This document shows, one piece after another, positions 52,594 through 62,356 of a DNA stretch of 64,000 nt. The notes below the pieces were generated by a model. The model saw nothing but the letters and a program-made list of their open reading frames with translations, ran no database searches and was not told the DNA's origin. Origin of the DNA: Hoskinsella mucinilytica (lineage in GTDB: Bacteria; Bacillota_I; Bacilli_A; Erysipelotrichales; Erysipelotrichaceae); contig NZ_JBEQZJ010000023.1 of NCBI RefSeq assembly GCF_045223415.1, positions 1 through 64,000 of the forward strand, read 5' to 3'. Positions within the stretch are counted from its first letter, which is position 1, and each line of letters begins with the position of its first letter. Position numbers and translations under genes: made by a program.

Positions 52594-53017
52594 TACGTTT
52601 CTCCTTAATTAGTCACTTCTATTTTGTTGATTAATATATTATCATTTCATACATAATAGTGAATATCTGATAAATAAAAATGCCATCATTGTTACATGAT
52701 AAAAACTATAAAATCGCTTCTGCAAGCAATCAAAATATGAGAGCTACCATATGATGACCACAAAGAAGAAATTTTTAAGAATTTGTATTTCATAAGACTA
52801 TACTTATGGGCTTTTTTCTTCATCTTTAATGCTCTCAAAATTATCTAGGTGCATCATATAGGAATAATATCAAAATAAAGAAATCTACAAATTTTATATT
52901 TCAGAATACTTTGTCTGCGATTTGTTTTCTCATCAATAATATTCTGAAATAAATTTGGAACTTTCATGTAGAAATACACACATATGTTTAATAATCTCAA
53001 TTATTCATCTCTGATAT
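52594..53017. other. Intergenic stretch with long inverted repeats in the capsule locus
   Basis: No gene is seen. TATTTCAGAATA (52897-52908) and its exact complement TATTCTGAAATA (52940-52951) form a 12-bp stem with a 31-base loop. A second small hairpin, CATAAG and CTTATG, lies near 52791-52808 followed by GGGCTTTTTT. The stretch may end the upstream transcript and restart transcription at capE, or be the trace of a gene lost from the capsule operon. Confidence 0.5.
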
Positions 53018-53566
53018 TTAAAAATATATTCCTTTTGAAGTGCCCTTATAGTCATAATATTTCATTAGTTCTCGATCTTTTTCTTTACCTTTTAAATTAC
53101 CTAGACATAAAGACTCTCGTTGTATTTTTTCAAAATATTGATCTATATTTTTTATCACTTTAGCTGGAATTCCAACCGCTACAGAATTATCAGGAATACT
53201 TTTCGATACAACCGCACCAGCACCCACAACTACATTATCGCCAATTATTACACCTGGTAAGATTATAACATCGTTTCCTATGTACACATTGTTTCCAATT
53301 TTTATTGGTTTTGTAATTTCCAAATCTGGTACCTTATCTCGAAACAGCAAAGTACCACCATCATGTGTAATAAATCTGGTTCCTTCTGTAATATGTACAT
53401 TGGTTCCTAAAGTGATAATCCAAGGCTCAGTCCCCCAATCAATTTTTCCATAAATATGTAATCCATTTTCTACAAAATTTACTCCAATAAGTTTTGCTAA
53501 TTTAACTGGATTTCTAACACTTAGTATTTTTTTAATTATCCCACGTCGAATTCTTGCAATATTCAT
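53018..53566 (-). CDS. Sugar O-acetyltransferase with left-handed beta helix
   Basis: A 182-residue acetyltransferase of the maltose/CatB type. Hexapeptide repeats are clear (IKIGNNVYIGNDVIILPGVI, IGDNVVVGAGAVVSKSIPDN, VAVGIPAKVI). It probably O-acetylates a capsule sugar in the cytoplasm before export. AGAGGT precedes the start; it lies 38 bp after the flippase gene. Confidence 0.85.
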   Translation of the reverse strand: MNIARIRRGIIKKILSVRNPVKLAKLIGVNFVENGLHIYGKIDWGTEPWIITLGTNVHITEGTRFITHDGGTLLFRDKVPDLEITKPIKIGNNVYIGNDVIILPGVIIGDNVVVGAGAVVSKSIPDNSVAVGIPAKVIKNIDQYFEKIQRESLCLGNLKGKEKDRELMKYYDYKGTSKGIYF

Positions 53567-53604
53567 TTAATTTACCTCTTTTTTTCATTAGAAAACTATT
53601 AAAT

Positions 53605-54873
53605 TTATTTATCAAATATTCTTTTAATTAACTTAAAAACTTTTATTAATGTTGCTTTAAAATTGATTTTAAAATCTTTACAAAACTTTATAAAAAATGC
53701 AATACCACATATAGAATATGAAATCACAGATGCTATTGCTGCTCCCATTGCCCCAAGATAAGGAATTATAATTATATTTCCAATAAAATTTGAAGCAACT
53801 GCTATCGAAAGTAACAATACCACTGTTTTAGTTTTTCCGTTTGCTATGTATATAGGATGGATCAACTTATATAAAACCATTGGTAGTGTACCGATAAAAA
53901 GCATTAGTACGAGTGGATATGCAGCTATAAAATCACTTCCATACATAATACCTAAAAACCACTTTCCCAAAAAAAGAAAACCAATTAAAACAACTATACA
54001 AATTAAAAAATTACATATTATAGAAACTATGACTTCTTCTGGATTATCTTTTTTCGCTGCCCTATTAAATAGTATATCTTTAAAAGCATCAGGAATTATC
54101 CACAACATGTTTCCCAAAGTAATTGCTGTACCATATAGTCCAACAGCATAATTATCTTTTGTAATATAACTCAAAAAAAGAACATCTGCATGATAATTTA
54201 AATACATCAACATATTCATTAGCATAGCAGGAATTGCGATAATCATTATTTCTTTTATTATTTTTCTATTTATCAGATGTATTCTTATTTTAGATATTTG
54301 AAATAAAACTATCAGTGTTGTACAAAACACTAAATGATCAATAATTACAGCACCTAATATAGCACTTAGTTTAAATTTCAAAAAAATAAATATAACTCCT
54401 AAAACAATTGTATGTAATACCGAAGTTACTATATTTATTAAATTTCTTTTTGAAACATCCTCAACTATAGCAATAAAGATAAGCAAGCTTTCAATGGTTG
54501 TAATGAGTGCAAGTATTGCAATAAACCTATACGAACTATCTAAACTTGGAAATAAGAAAAATATAATCATTAAATATATAACTGCCATTAAAGCTATAAT
54601 AGTAGTAAAAATTGGTTTACATTCATCTGGATATTTTCGTTTAAAAGCAGGATAAGTTGTTCCTATGCCTAAATTCAAAAATAATTGTAATAAACTAGCC
54701 CAGTTTAATATAGTTGTATACTCCCCTCTTAATGCTACTCCTAGACATCTATTTATTAAAATTGAATTGACAAAGCCTATTACTACACATATAAGTTTAA
54801 ATACTATTGTCTTACTATATATACTTAAAGTTTTACCATTGGCCACACTTTGTATATCATCATGATCTTGCAT
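53605..54873 (-). CDS. wzx: Polysaccharide flippase (Wzx-type)
   Basis: A 422-residue membrane protein with about twelve helices and the opening of MOP-family exporters (KTIVFKLICVVIGFVNSILI, NRCLGVALRGEYTTILNWAS). GMGAAIASVISYSICG near the C-terminus is also typical. It flips the lipid-linked repeat unit to the outer leaflet for Wzy. AAGGAG precedes the start. Confidence 0.85.
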   Translation of the reverse strand: MQDHDDIQSVANGKTLSIYSKTIVFKLICVVIGFVNSILINRCLGVALRGEYTTILNWASLLQLFLNLGIGTTYPAFKRKYPDECKPIFTTIIALMAVIYLMIIFFLFPSLDSSYRFIAILALITTIESLLIFIAIVEDVSKRNLINIVTSVLHTIVLGVIFIFLKFKLSAILGAVIIDHLVFCTTLIVLFQISKIRIHLINRKIIKEIMIIAIPAMLMNMLMYLNYHADVLFLSYITKDNYAVGLYGTAITLGNMLWIIPDAFKDILFNRAAKKDNPEEVIVSIICNFLICIVVLIGFLFLGKWFLGIMYGSDFIAAYPLVLMLFIGTLPMVLYKLIHPIYIANGKTKTVVLLLSIAVASNFIGNIIIIPYLGAMGAAIASVISYSICGIAFFIKFCKDFKINFKATLIKVFKLIKRIFDK

Positions 54874-54892
54874 CTAATCTCTCCTTAAAAAG

Positions 54893-56149
54893 CTACTTTC
54901 TATTTGATTGTATAATATCTTCATATGCATCTAATAATGCATTTCTATTTGTTATTGGATCATGTGTATTCATTGCATGCTTTCTTGCCTTTATTCCAAG
55001 TTCTTTTGCCATATTTTCATCTTTAAATAATCTTCTAATCTGCCAAGCTAAAAGTTTAAAGTCGTTTGCTCTATAGAATAAACACTCTTTTTCATTAATT
55101 GCCATCTCAGATGCTCCACCTGTATAAGCAGAAATACATGGCATCCCCAATATCATTGCTTCTCCGAGTGTGTTTGGACTATTTTCAATAAGAGATGGTA
55201 ATACATAAACATTACTTTTTTTCATTCTATCTAGCATTTCATGCTCTTGCAAAACACCTGTAAAAAATACATTATCGCCTAAATTATCATTTTCTATGAT
55301 TCTTCTAATATATCTACTATAACCAAATTTATGAAATGATAATTTTTTAGATTTTACTATTGGACACTGACCTGCAACATATACTTTCACATCCGGGAAT
55401 TCTTTTTTTAATAGCGATATAGCTTTTAAAATAAAGTGAAGTCCTTTTAAAGGAGAATATCCATTCCCTATAAAAATTGTATATTTTTGACAATCATTAC
55501 CATCCCATTCTTGCTCATAAAATGAAGGTCTCAGTATTCTATTGCATTTATAATATTTACTAGTAGAATTTATCCAATAACTATGTGCTCGATCCCAAAA
55601 AGTTCTTCCCATTAAATATTTTGCATTTTTAATAGTTTGAGTTTCTAAATTAATTCTTTTATCAAATAATAAATGCTTTCTAAAATACAAAATCCACGAG
55701 CTTATAATGTTTTTATTCTTGAAACTAAATAGATAATCCACAATTGGAATTTCACCATATTGATATGGTTCACAACCAGATAATATCCCTTGCAAAGATA
55801 CAAGAGTTGGAATGTCCTTGATATTAGAAAACTTGTTTTGTATAGGAAACTCATTTCCTTCTATATGTATAATATCCGGTTTGAATCGTTTTATTATCTC
55901 ATCTCTATAATGGTTGTTTATACTTTTATTTCCTTCATCTGGAGCTACAAAACACTTAATTTTACCTGATTGTTTTTCAAAAATTTTATCTATCTTAGTT
56001 GATACCATAGCGACACCTAATTCTATTTCGTCAATTTCCTCCAATTGGTTCAGCATATTCATAATCCATCCGCCAAATCCTAATTTAGGAAGATTTAAAT
56101 CATCTGCAACAAGAGGTAAAACCTGTGCAGTTACCCATAAAATCTTCAT
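54893..56149 (-). CDS. Glycosyltransferase family 4 protein
   Basis: A 418-residue GT-B enzyme. The C-terminal nucleotide-sugar domain shows FIGNGYSPLKGLHFILKAIS (about residue 227), VYVAGQCPI and the GT4 motif PSLIENSPNTLGEAMILGMP. It adds one sugar of the capsule repeat at the inner face of the membrane. Donor and acceptor are unknown. It overlaps the polymerase gene by 4 bp. Confidence 0.88.
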   Translation of the reverse strand: MKILWVTAQVLPLVADDLNLPKLGFGGWIMNMLNQLEEIDEIELGVAMVSTKIDKIFEKQSGKIKCFVAPDEGNKSINNHYRDEIIKRFKPDIIHIEGNEFPIQNKFSNIKDIPTLVSLQGILSGCEPYQYGEIPIVDYLFSFKNKNIISSWILYFRKHLLFDKRINLETQTIKNAKYLMGRTFWDRAHSYWINSTSKYYKCNRILRPSFYEQEWDGNDCQKYTIFIGNGYSPLKGLHFILKAISLLKKEFPDVKVYVAGQCPIVKSKKLSFHKFGYSRYIRRIIENDNLGDNVFFTGVLQEHEMLDRMKKSNVYVLPSLIENSPNTLGEAMILGMPCISAYTGGASEMAINEKECLFYRANDFKLLAWQIRRLFKDENMAKELGIKARKHAMNTHDPITNRNALLDAYEDIIQSNRK

Positions 56150-57432
56150 TTAGTAGTCCTCCTTTTTTTTGACTTCAAAACCGCCATCCCACAAATATAT
56201 AACATAATAGTCTGCGGAACGCCTAATAAAGTATGAGAAACAAAACTTACAATAATAAATCCAATGAAAGGTACAATCTTTTCAGAAAACCATATTATAT
56301 ATGATTTACTTTTTCGAATTATATGTAAATAGGTACTAATGTATAATGCAGAAATGATAAATGACCCTATTATTCCTATTGATGCAATTTGTTCTAGAAG
56401 CATATTATGGGCAACATATATTACACCATTTTCTGTGAGATCCATATTACCAAACCAAAAATAAATATTATTCTGTTTAAATAATGCCAAATATTGTTTC
56501 CATATTTCATATCTTCCGTTAGATATATCTTGTGTAGCTAGTTTATTGATTCTATACACTAATTGATCCATATACTCAGATAAAAAATCATTTGTACTCA
56601 AAATCAAAATGCCAATTCCTGCAACAAATACCATTAATATCAGTATTTTACCTAATCTTTTAATATTTAGTTTAAAAAAAGAAATAGTAATAATGCTAAA
56701 AACACCTATCCCTAAAACCATTAAAAAACTTCTTGATCCTGTAATCAAACCAATTGCTATTAAAAAAACAGCCATTACAGCAGAACCCTTTTCCTGTCCC
56801 TTTTCTGTTAGAAAAATACACAGAAGGTGAAGTGCCATTACACCACATATAATGCCCAAAACATTTTCTCCACCATTATCTGAAATTGAAAACCTCGTTG
56901 ATTCGCTTAAAAATGATGGATTAAAAAACAAAGCTATAACAGTTGATATAATACACCCAAAAGAGCAACATTTCACATATTTCACATATAACTTTTCTAT
57001 CTCATCTCTACTCCAATATATCCAAATAAAAAGAAGTACGACTACAATCTTGAAAGCTGATAATACTTGACTTTCCCCTATTCCTATTGTTGCAACACAA
57101 TAACCAAGAAAGACTAAAATATAGATAAAAAAATTTTTGCTAATTTTTAATGTTACTCCATTTAAACTTCGCAGTACTCCAATGAGCATTATTATTGTAG
57201 GCGCTGATATTGACCCAAACGTTAAACTTCTATTAGGTGCAATCAAAAGCAACATAAATGGAACAAATTCATTTTGATCAATTTTAATAGCAACAAGAAC
57301 ACTTACAGTTAAGGCTATAATCAACACCGCACTGGAATCAAAAAAAATAGATATCTGTCCTAAAATGATAATGAAAGTTGCACAAATAAATGTTATCTTT
57401 TCCTTGGTAAGTAAAAAAATATTTGTATTCAT
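56146..57432 (-). CDS. wzy: Oligosaccharide repeat-unit polymerase (Wzy/O-antigen ligase-like)
   Basis: A 428-residue protein with ten to twelve hydrophobic helices and one large outside loop near residues 285-345 (YRINKLATQDISNGRYEIWK, VAHNMLLEQIASIGIIGSF), the pattern of the O-antigen polymerase/ligase family. It would polymerise lipid-linked repeats outside the membrane. The start at 57432 follows GAGGTG at 5-nt spacing; an ATG at 57453 overlaps the upstream stop and is the alternative. Confidence 0.82.
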   Translation of the reverse strand: MNTNIFLLTKEKITFICATFIIILGQISIFFDSSAVLIIALTVSVLVAIKIDQNEFVPFMLLLIAPNRSLTFGSISAPTIIMLIGVLRSLNGVTLKISKNFFIYILVFLGYCVATIGIGESQVLSAFKIVVVLLFIWIYWSRDEIEKLYVKYVKCCSFGCIISTVIALFFNPSFLSESTRFSISDNGGENVLGIICGVMALHLLCIFLTEKGQEKGSAVMAVFLIAIGLITGSRSFLMVLGIGVFSIITISFFKLNIKRLGKILILMVFVAGIGILILSTNDFLSEYMDQLVYRINKLATQDISNGRYEIWKQYLALFKQNNIYFWFGNMDLTENGVIYVAHNMLLEQIASIGIIGSFIISALYISTYLHIIRKSKSYIIWFSEKIVPFIGFIIVSFVSHTLLGVPQTIMLYICGMAVLKSKKRRTTK

Positions 57433-57449
57433 TCCTCCACCTCTTAATC

Positions 57450-58565
57450 TCATAGTTTTCCCATAAATATTTTCATTTCATTTTCATATCTTCTAAACAA
57501 GAATAAATCTTTTTCGACTGGAAGTTCTGCAGGTACTTTATCTAAAGTATCTGCAATACATAAATAATTTAAATTATCTATACAAATACCGTTTTTTCCT
57601 TTATTCATATAGTCCTTGATATTACTAGATGCATTTGTTATTACTGGTGTTCCACATGAAATTGCTTCAACAAATTTCGTTGGGAATCCAGCTTTACTTA
57701 CTCTATCGTCCATTCTGAAAAAGCAACTATAATTTGAACGTTTTACATACTCTAAAGTTTCAAGATGACTTAATTTTCCATGAAATGTTATCATTTTAGA
57801 AGATAATAAAAAAGTCTTATGATTTGGATACATTTCAATATATTGTTCTAATGTAATTCCAATGATATCTAAACGAATCTCTCTTCTAACAATTTTCAAA
57901 GCTTCTATGAGAATATCAATCCGATCTTTATTTCCCGGATTTCCTGCATAAACTAAATTCATTTCTGATTTACTTTTAGAATAATTTCCATCCCATTTTT
58001 TTTCATCTGTATCTGTTAAAGGTGGTATGCTAATAACATTATAATGTTGATAATATGATTCAAGGAATTTACTAATCACTATTAACCCATCCAGTCTTTT
58101 ATGCACAACTCTCATACGATACCATGTATCAAAGCCTTTGATAATTTTAGAAAATAAATCACGTCCCTTGACAGAATACCATTCTGTAACATCCGCAAGA
58201 CATTTAATTTCTTTACTTTCACAGAATTTTCTAAGCTTATTTAATGCAATAGAGGGAAAGTTATAACATATTAACGCTTCAATTCCATCATACTTATTTA
58301 TTATTTGAACATAATCTCTTATACTAGTTAAATACCGTATCCAGTCCACAGTCTTATGAGGATAAGGAATCGCATATGTTTCGAATCCTTGGACAAGTTT
58401 GAATGTGTTTTCAATATCATTTTTTTTTAAACTTTTATCAATGCTAATAAAGATTACATTATTTCCGATATCATTTAAAATTTTTGCGTTGCTTAACACT
58501 CTATGAGCTGCAGCATTTTTATCAGGAAATTCAAATCCTCCTATATATATCACTTTTTTTCTCAT
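57450..58565 (-). CDS. Glycosyltransferase (GT4-like)
   Basis: A 371-residue GT-B type protein with an N-terminal KVIYIGGFEFPDKNAAAHRV and a C-terminal domain containing LVYAGNPGNKDRIDILIEAL and the acidic region FRMDDRVSKAGFPTKFVEAI followed by SCGTPVITNASSNI. It belongs among the capsule transferases. AAGGAG precedes the start; the 418 bp upstream are non-coding. Confidence 0.83.
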   Translation of the reverse strand: MRKKVIYIGGFEFPDKNAAAHRVLSNAKILNDIGNNVIFISIDKSLKKNDIENTFKLVQGFETYAIPYPHKTVDWIRYLTSIRDYVQIINKYDGIEALICYNFPSIALNKLRKFCESKEIKCLADVTEWYSVKGRDLFSKIIKGFDTWYRMRVVHKRLDGLIVISKFLESYYQHYNVISIPPLTDTDEKKWDGNYSKSKSEMNLVYAGNPGNKDRIDILIEALKIVRREIRLDIIGITLEQYIEMYPNHKTFLLSSKMITFHGKLSHLETLEYVKRSNYSCFFRMDDRVSKAGFPTKFVEAISCGTPVITNASSNIKDYMNKGKNGICIDNLNYLCIADTLDKVPAELPVEKDLFLFRRYENEMKIFMGKL

Positions 58566-58983
58566 TAAACAATCTCCTTACAATAACTTCCTACCTAAAT
58601 GAACTTAATTTTCTGATATTGAAAATAATTGTAGGTGTCTATTTTTCCTTTTCAATTTGTCCTTCTAAATACTTGACTTTCTTATTTCTCTTCATATTAT
58701 GTTAATTCATGATTATATCCCTTAATAATATTCAAAAATAATATATGTCAAAACACTACACCCTTGTTATAATTAAGCTTCTACTTTAATTAACTTCACT
58801 TACATACTAAAATTAAGATTATTTCATAATACTTTACTTTATAAATCATTTCTAATATTTGTTATCAGTAAAATTTTAATGTGGTATGATAAAATCAAAC
58901 ATGATTTACTGAGATAACAAAAAGCATATCTTTTTTATATGTTATTTAAAAATCCTTCAAGTCGTATAATTTACATCATACAT
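58566..58983. other. AT-rich intergenic stretch in the capsule locus
   Basis: No gene is recognised. A minus-strand frame near 58640-58695 gives only 18 codons. A weak minus-strand hairpin near 58917-58947 (ACATAT facing ATATG, followed by CTTTTTGTT) could end the transcript from the epimerase gene. The two 400-bp gaps in this locus split it into three blocks. Confidence 0.45.
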
Positions 58984-59958
58984 CTATAAATTTTTCTTAT
59001 ACCAATTAATAGCTATTTTAATTCCTTTTTCAAAGCTATATTCAGGGTCATATCCAAGTAATTCTTTTGCTTTATTTATACTTGCATTTGAATGTTTAAT
59101 ATCACCATTTCTATTTGGTCCAAAAATGGGTTCTACATTTTTATTAAGTGTTTTACATAAGTTATAATAAATATCAATTAGATACTCTCTACCACCAAAT
59201 GCTATATTGAAAGCCTCTCCAGCCGCTTCACTTGAAGCCAAACAAGCCTTAAGATTGGCTTCAACTACATTATCTATGTATGTAAAATCTCTTGATTGTT
59301 TTCCATCACCATTAATTGTTGGTCTTTCGTCATTAAGAAGTTGTTTGATAAACTTTGGAATCACTGCTGCATAAACTCCATTGGAATCTTGACGTTTTCC
59401 AAATACATTAAAGTATCGTAAACCATATGTATCTAGTCCATAAAGCCTTTTATACAATTTACCATATTCCTCATCTACTCTTTTTGTCAATGCATATGGA
59501 CTTAATAAATTTCCTTCTTGGCCTTCTACCTTAGGAAGAACGGGATGATCACCGTAGACACTTGAACTGGAAGCATACACAAACTTTTTAACATGATTTT
59601 GTCTAGCTGCTTCCATCATATTCAACGTCCCCCCTATATTCACCTTTTCATAAAACAATGGCATTTCTATACTTCTCGGAACACTTCCCCAAGCCGCTTG
59701 ATTTAAAACATAGTCAACATCTTTGCAAGCTTTTAAACATGTATCCAAATCAGTAATATCACCTTTGATAAATGTATAATTCGGATTGTCTAAAAACATA
59801 TTTACATTTTCCTGCTTACCAGTTGATAGATTATCAAGACATTTTACTTTATAACCCAATTCCAAAATAGCTTCACATAAATTTGAGCCAATAAAACCAG
59901 CTCCACCTGTTACAAGAAATGTACTTTCTTTATCAAATTTTAGATTTTTATATCCCAT
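58984..59958 (-). CDS. UDP-N-acetylglucosamine 4-epimerase (WbpP/TviC-like)
   Basis: A 324-residue extended SDR with NAD site VTGGAGFIGSNLCEAI, catalytic YALTKRVDEEYG (YxxxK) and ASSSSVYGDHPVLPK. AAWGSVPRSIEMP and GLRYFNVFGKRQDSNG are marks of the WbpP/TviC group, which makes UDP-GalNAc from UDP-GlcNAc. It is followed upstream in the operon by a UDP-HexNAc dehydrogenase, giving the UDP-GalNAcA pair. Confidence 0.87.
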   Translation of the reverse strand: MGYKNLKFDKESTFLVTGGAGFIGSNLCEAILELGYKVKCLDNLSTGKQENVNMFLDNPNYTFIKGDITDLDTCLKACKDVDYVLNQAAWGSVPRSIEMPLFYEKVNIGGTLNMMEAARQNHVKKFVYASSSSVYGDHPVLPKVEGQEGNLLSPYALTKRVDEEYGKLYKRLYGLDTYGLRYFNVFGKRQDSNGVYAAVIPKFIKQLLNDERPTINGDGKQSRDFTYIDNVVEANLKACLASSEAAGEAFNIAFGGREYLIDIYYNLCKTLNKNVEPIFGPNRNGDIKHSNASINKAKELLGYDPEYSFEKGIKIAINWYKKNL

Positions 59959-59976
59959 TTAAAATTCTCCCTTCTG

Positions 59977-61281
59977 TTATAAACGCCAATAGGAATAGCC
60001 AGCCTGTTCAAAATCTTTTTTATTGAGTATTCCTTTTACATCTATAATTATTTTTTTGTCTTTAAACATTTTATCAAATTCATCAATATTCATCTCCATA
60101 AAATTTTGATGACTAGTTGCTATAATTAAACTATCAAGATTAATTAATTCTTCTTTTAACCTAAAATCAAGATTGTAAAGATGTTTTGCTTCTTTTGCAT
60201 CTGCAATTGGATCAACAATGATTGGGTTGATACCGTATTCTTCTAATTCTTTAATGATATCAATAACTTTTGTATTACGAGTATCTGGACAATTCTCTTT
60301 AAATGTAAAGCCTAAAACACCTACTTTAGCATTTTTTATACTTTTTCCTTCATTGATCATCCTTTTCACAACGTTTTCAGCAACGTATTTCCCCATATCA
60401 TCATTAATTCTTCTGCCTGATAAAATAATCTGAGAATGATATCCTTCTTGCTCTGCTTTATAAGTCAGATAGTATGGATCTACTCCAATACAGTGCCCGC
60501 CAACTAATCCCGGTGTAAAATTCAAAAAGTTCCATTTTGTCCCTGCAGCCTTTAAAACCGCTTGTGTATCTATTCCTAATTTATTGAAAATTATAGATAA
60601 TTCATTCATAAATGCAATATTTATATCTCTTTGAGAATTTTCGATTACTTTTGCTGCTTCAGCAACTTTTATTGATTCAGCTTTATATACACCTGCTTTG
60701 ACAACAACCTCATAGACCTCAGCAATTTCATTTAATGTACTTTCATCCATTCCAGAAACAATTTTGGTTATTGTCTCCAGTCTATGTATTTTATCTCCAG
60801 GATTTATTCTCTCTGGTGAATAACCTACTTTAAAATCTATACCGCATTTCAGTCCAGATTCTTTCTCGAGAATTGGAACACATGTCTCTTCAGTGACTCC
60901 AGGATAAACAGTTGATTCATATACCACGATAGAGCCTTTTGAAAGATTTCTTCCTAAAATCTTGCTGGCCCCCTCGACTGGGGTTAAATCTGGTGTATGA
61001 TCTTTTTTCACAGGTGTAGGTACAGCAACTATATGAAATTTTGCTTCTTTTAATCTATATTCATCAGAAGTAAAATCGACTTTACAGTTTTTTATGCCTT
61101 CACTTCCTATTTCATTTGTTGGATCGTATCCATCTTTATATTGATTAATTTTTTCAGAATTAATATCAAATCCAATTACATCCATATGTTTAGAGAATGC
61201 AACGGCTATTGGCATTCCAACATAGCCTAGTCCTATTAGGCTTAATTTTTCATTTCTATTCAAAAGTTCTTTACATATCAT
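59977..61281 (-). CDS. UDP-N-acetylhexosamine dehydrogenase (WbpO/TviB-like)
   Basis: A 434-residue nucleotide-sugar dehydrogenase with NAD site LSLIGLGYVGMPIAVAFSK, YESTVYPGVTEE, the central helix YKAESIKVAEAAKVIENSQR and the catalytic Cys in GLVGGHCIGVDPYYL (about residue 253). FKENCPDTRNTKV follows. Sequence landmarks match the WbpO/TviB branch, which oxidises UDP-GalNAc or UDP-GlcNAc to the uronic acid. Start at 61281 has GGAGG eight bases upstream. It overlaps the glycosyltransferase gene upstream by 11 bp. Confidence 0.9.
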   Translation of the reverse strand: MICKELLNRNEKLSLIGLGYVGMPIAVAFSKHMDVIGFDINSEKINQYKDGYDPTNEIGSEGIKNCKVDFTSDEYRLKEAKFHIVAVPTPVKKDHTPDLTPVEGASKILGRNLSKGSIVVYESTVYPGVTEETCVPILEKESGLKCGIDFKVGYSPERINPGDKIHRLETITKIVSGMDESTLNEIAEVYEVVVKAGVYKAESIKVAEAAKVIENSQRDINIAFMNELSIIFNKLGIDTQAVLKAAGTKWNFLNFTPGLVGGHCIGVDPYYLTYKAEQEGYHSQIILSGRRINDDMGKYVAENVVKRMINEGKSIKNAKVGVLGFTFKENCPDTRNTKVIDIIKELEEYGINPIIVDPIADAKEAKHLYNLDFRLKEELINLDSLIIATSHQNFMEMNIDEFDKMFKDKKIIIDVKGILNKKDFEQAGYSYWRL

Positions 61282-62356
61282 TTTTAATTCCTCCAATTTC
61301 TTTTATATATGTATTTACTATGATATTTCTATCGAAAAGCATCTCCATTTTTTTTCTAGCATTTAATCCCATTATTTGCCGTTTTTCATATGTTAATTTA
61401 TTAAATTCCATTATACTGTTGTATATTGAATCACTACTCTCTTTTTCAAAAAGAAACCCCGTGATTCCATCATCAATAATTTCCTTTATGCCAGAAATAT
61501 TAGATCCTAAAACTGGTCTTCCACAAGCAGACGCCTCAAGCAAAACATTTGCCATTCCTTCATGATGGGATGGCAAAATAACTGCACTACATTCTTCGAT
61601 GTATTTTTTTACATCTGATTGAAACCCTAAATATTCAATATTATCTGAATCAAATAATTCATTTGAAATATTGTCATCCAAAAAACCAATCATTTTAATT
61701 TTTACTTTTTCATTTTTCAGTTTTTTTGCTGCTTCTAATAGTTCAACAATTCCTTTAGCCTTCATCAATCTTCCTATAAAAAGAATATTTACAAAATCAT
61801 GTTCTTCTGGATATGGGAGTAATTTGAATTCCTTTAAATTTACTCCTGAGCCAGGAATAAGACTTAATTTCTTGGAAATATTATTCTCTATAAAAAAATC
61901 TTTAATTTGCGAATTCTGTACAAAAATTTTGTTAACCTTTCTCATAGAAATTTTATATAAAATAATAGATAATGAACGCAAAAAGCCTATTTTCTCCAAT
62001 GCATTTCCAAGTCCAGTAATATTCACAAAATAAGGAATTCCTTTTAAAGAACAAGCAATTCCCCCATATATATTGGGTTTTATTGTATATGTCAAGACAG
62101 CAAATGGTTTTATTTTATTTATTATTTTGTAATATTTATATAATATGGCAACATCTGAGAATGGATTTAGTCCATGCCTATCTATATTTATTTCTATAAA
62201 TTCACATCCTAAACCAATTAGTTTTTTAATTTTTTCTCCATTTGGAGAACATATAATTACATCATACCCCTGCTCTAATAACTCGATTACTAATTCTTTT
62301 CTAAAATTATATATGACAATTTCATGGTTAACCAAGAATAATATTTTCTTCTTCAT
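61271..62356 (-). CDS. Glycosyltransferase family 4 protein (PglA/WbnH-like)
   Basis: A 361-residue GT4 enzyme: KILFLVNHEIVIYNFRKELV, AVLTYTIKPNIYGGIACSLK and NITGLGNALEK are typical of the PglA-type transferases that act second after the initiating transferase. ILFIGRLMKAKGIVELLEAA and LPSHHEGMANVLLEASACGR form the donor site. Probably adds a HexNAc to the lipid-linked first sugar. Overlaps the reductase gene by 4 bp. Confidence 0.88.
   Translation of the reverse strand: MKKKILFLVNHEIVIYNFRKELVIELLEQGYDVIICSPNGEKIKKLIGLGCEFIEINIDRHGLNPFSDVAILYKYYKIINKIKPFAVLTYTIKPNIYGGIACSLKGIPYFVNITGLGNALEKIGFLRSLSIILYKISMRKVNKIFVQNSQIKDFFIENNISKKLSLIPGSGVNLKEFKLLPYPEEHDFVNILFIGRLMKAKGIVELLEAAKKLKNEKVKIKMIGFLDDNISNELFDSDNIEYLGFQSDVKKYIEECSAVILPSHHEGMANVLLEASACGRPVLGSNISGIKEIIDDGITGFLFEKESSDSIYNSIMEFNKLTYEKRQIMGLNARKKMEMLFDRNIIVNTYIKEIGGIKNDM

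Noticed and set aside
58640..58695. Minus-strand frame beginning MKRNKKVKYLEG
   Set aside because: Only 18 codons, low complexity and no family; probably chance in AT-rich DNA.
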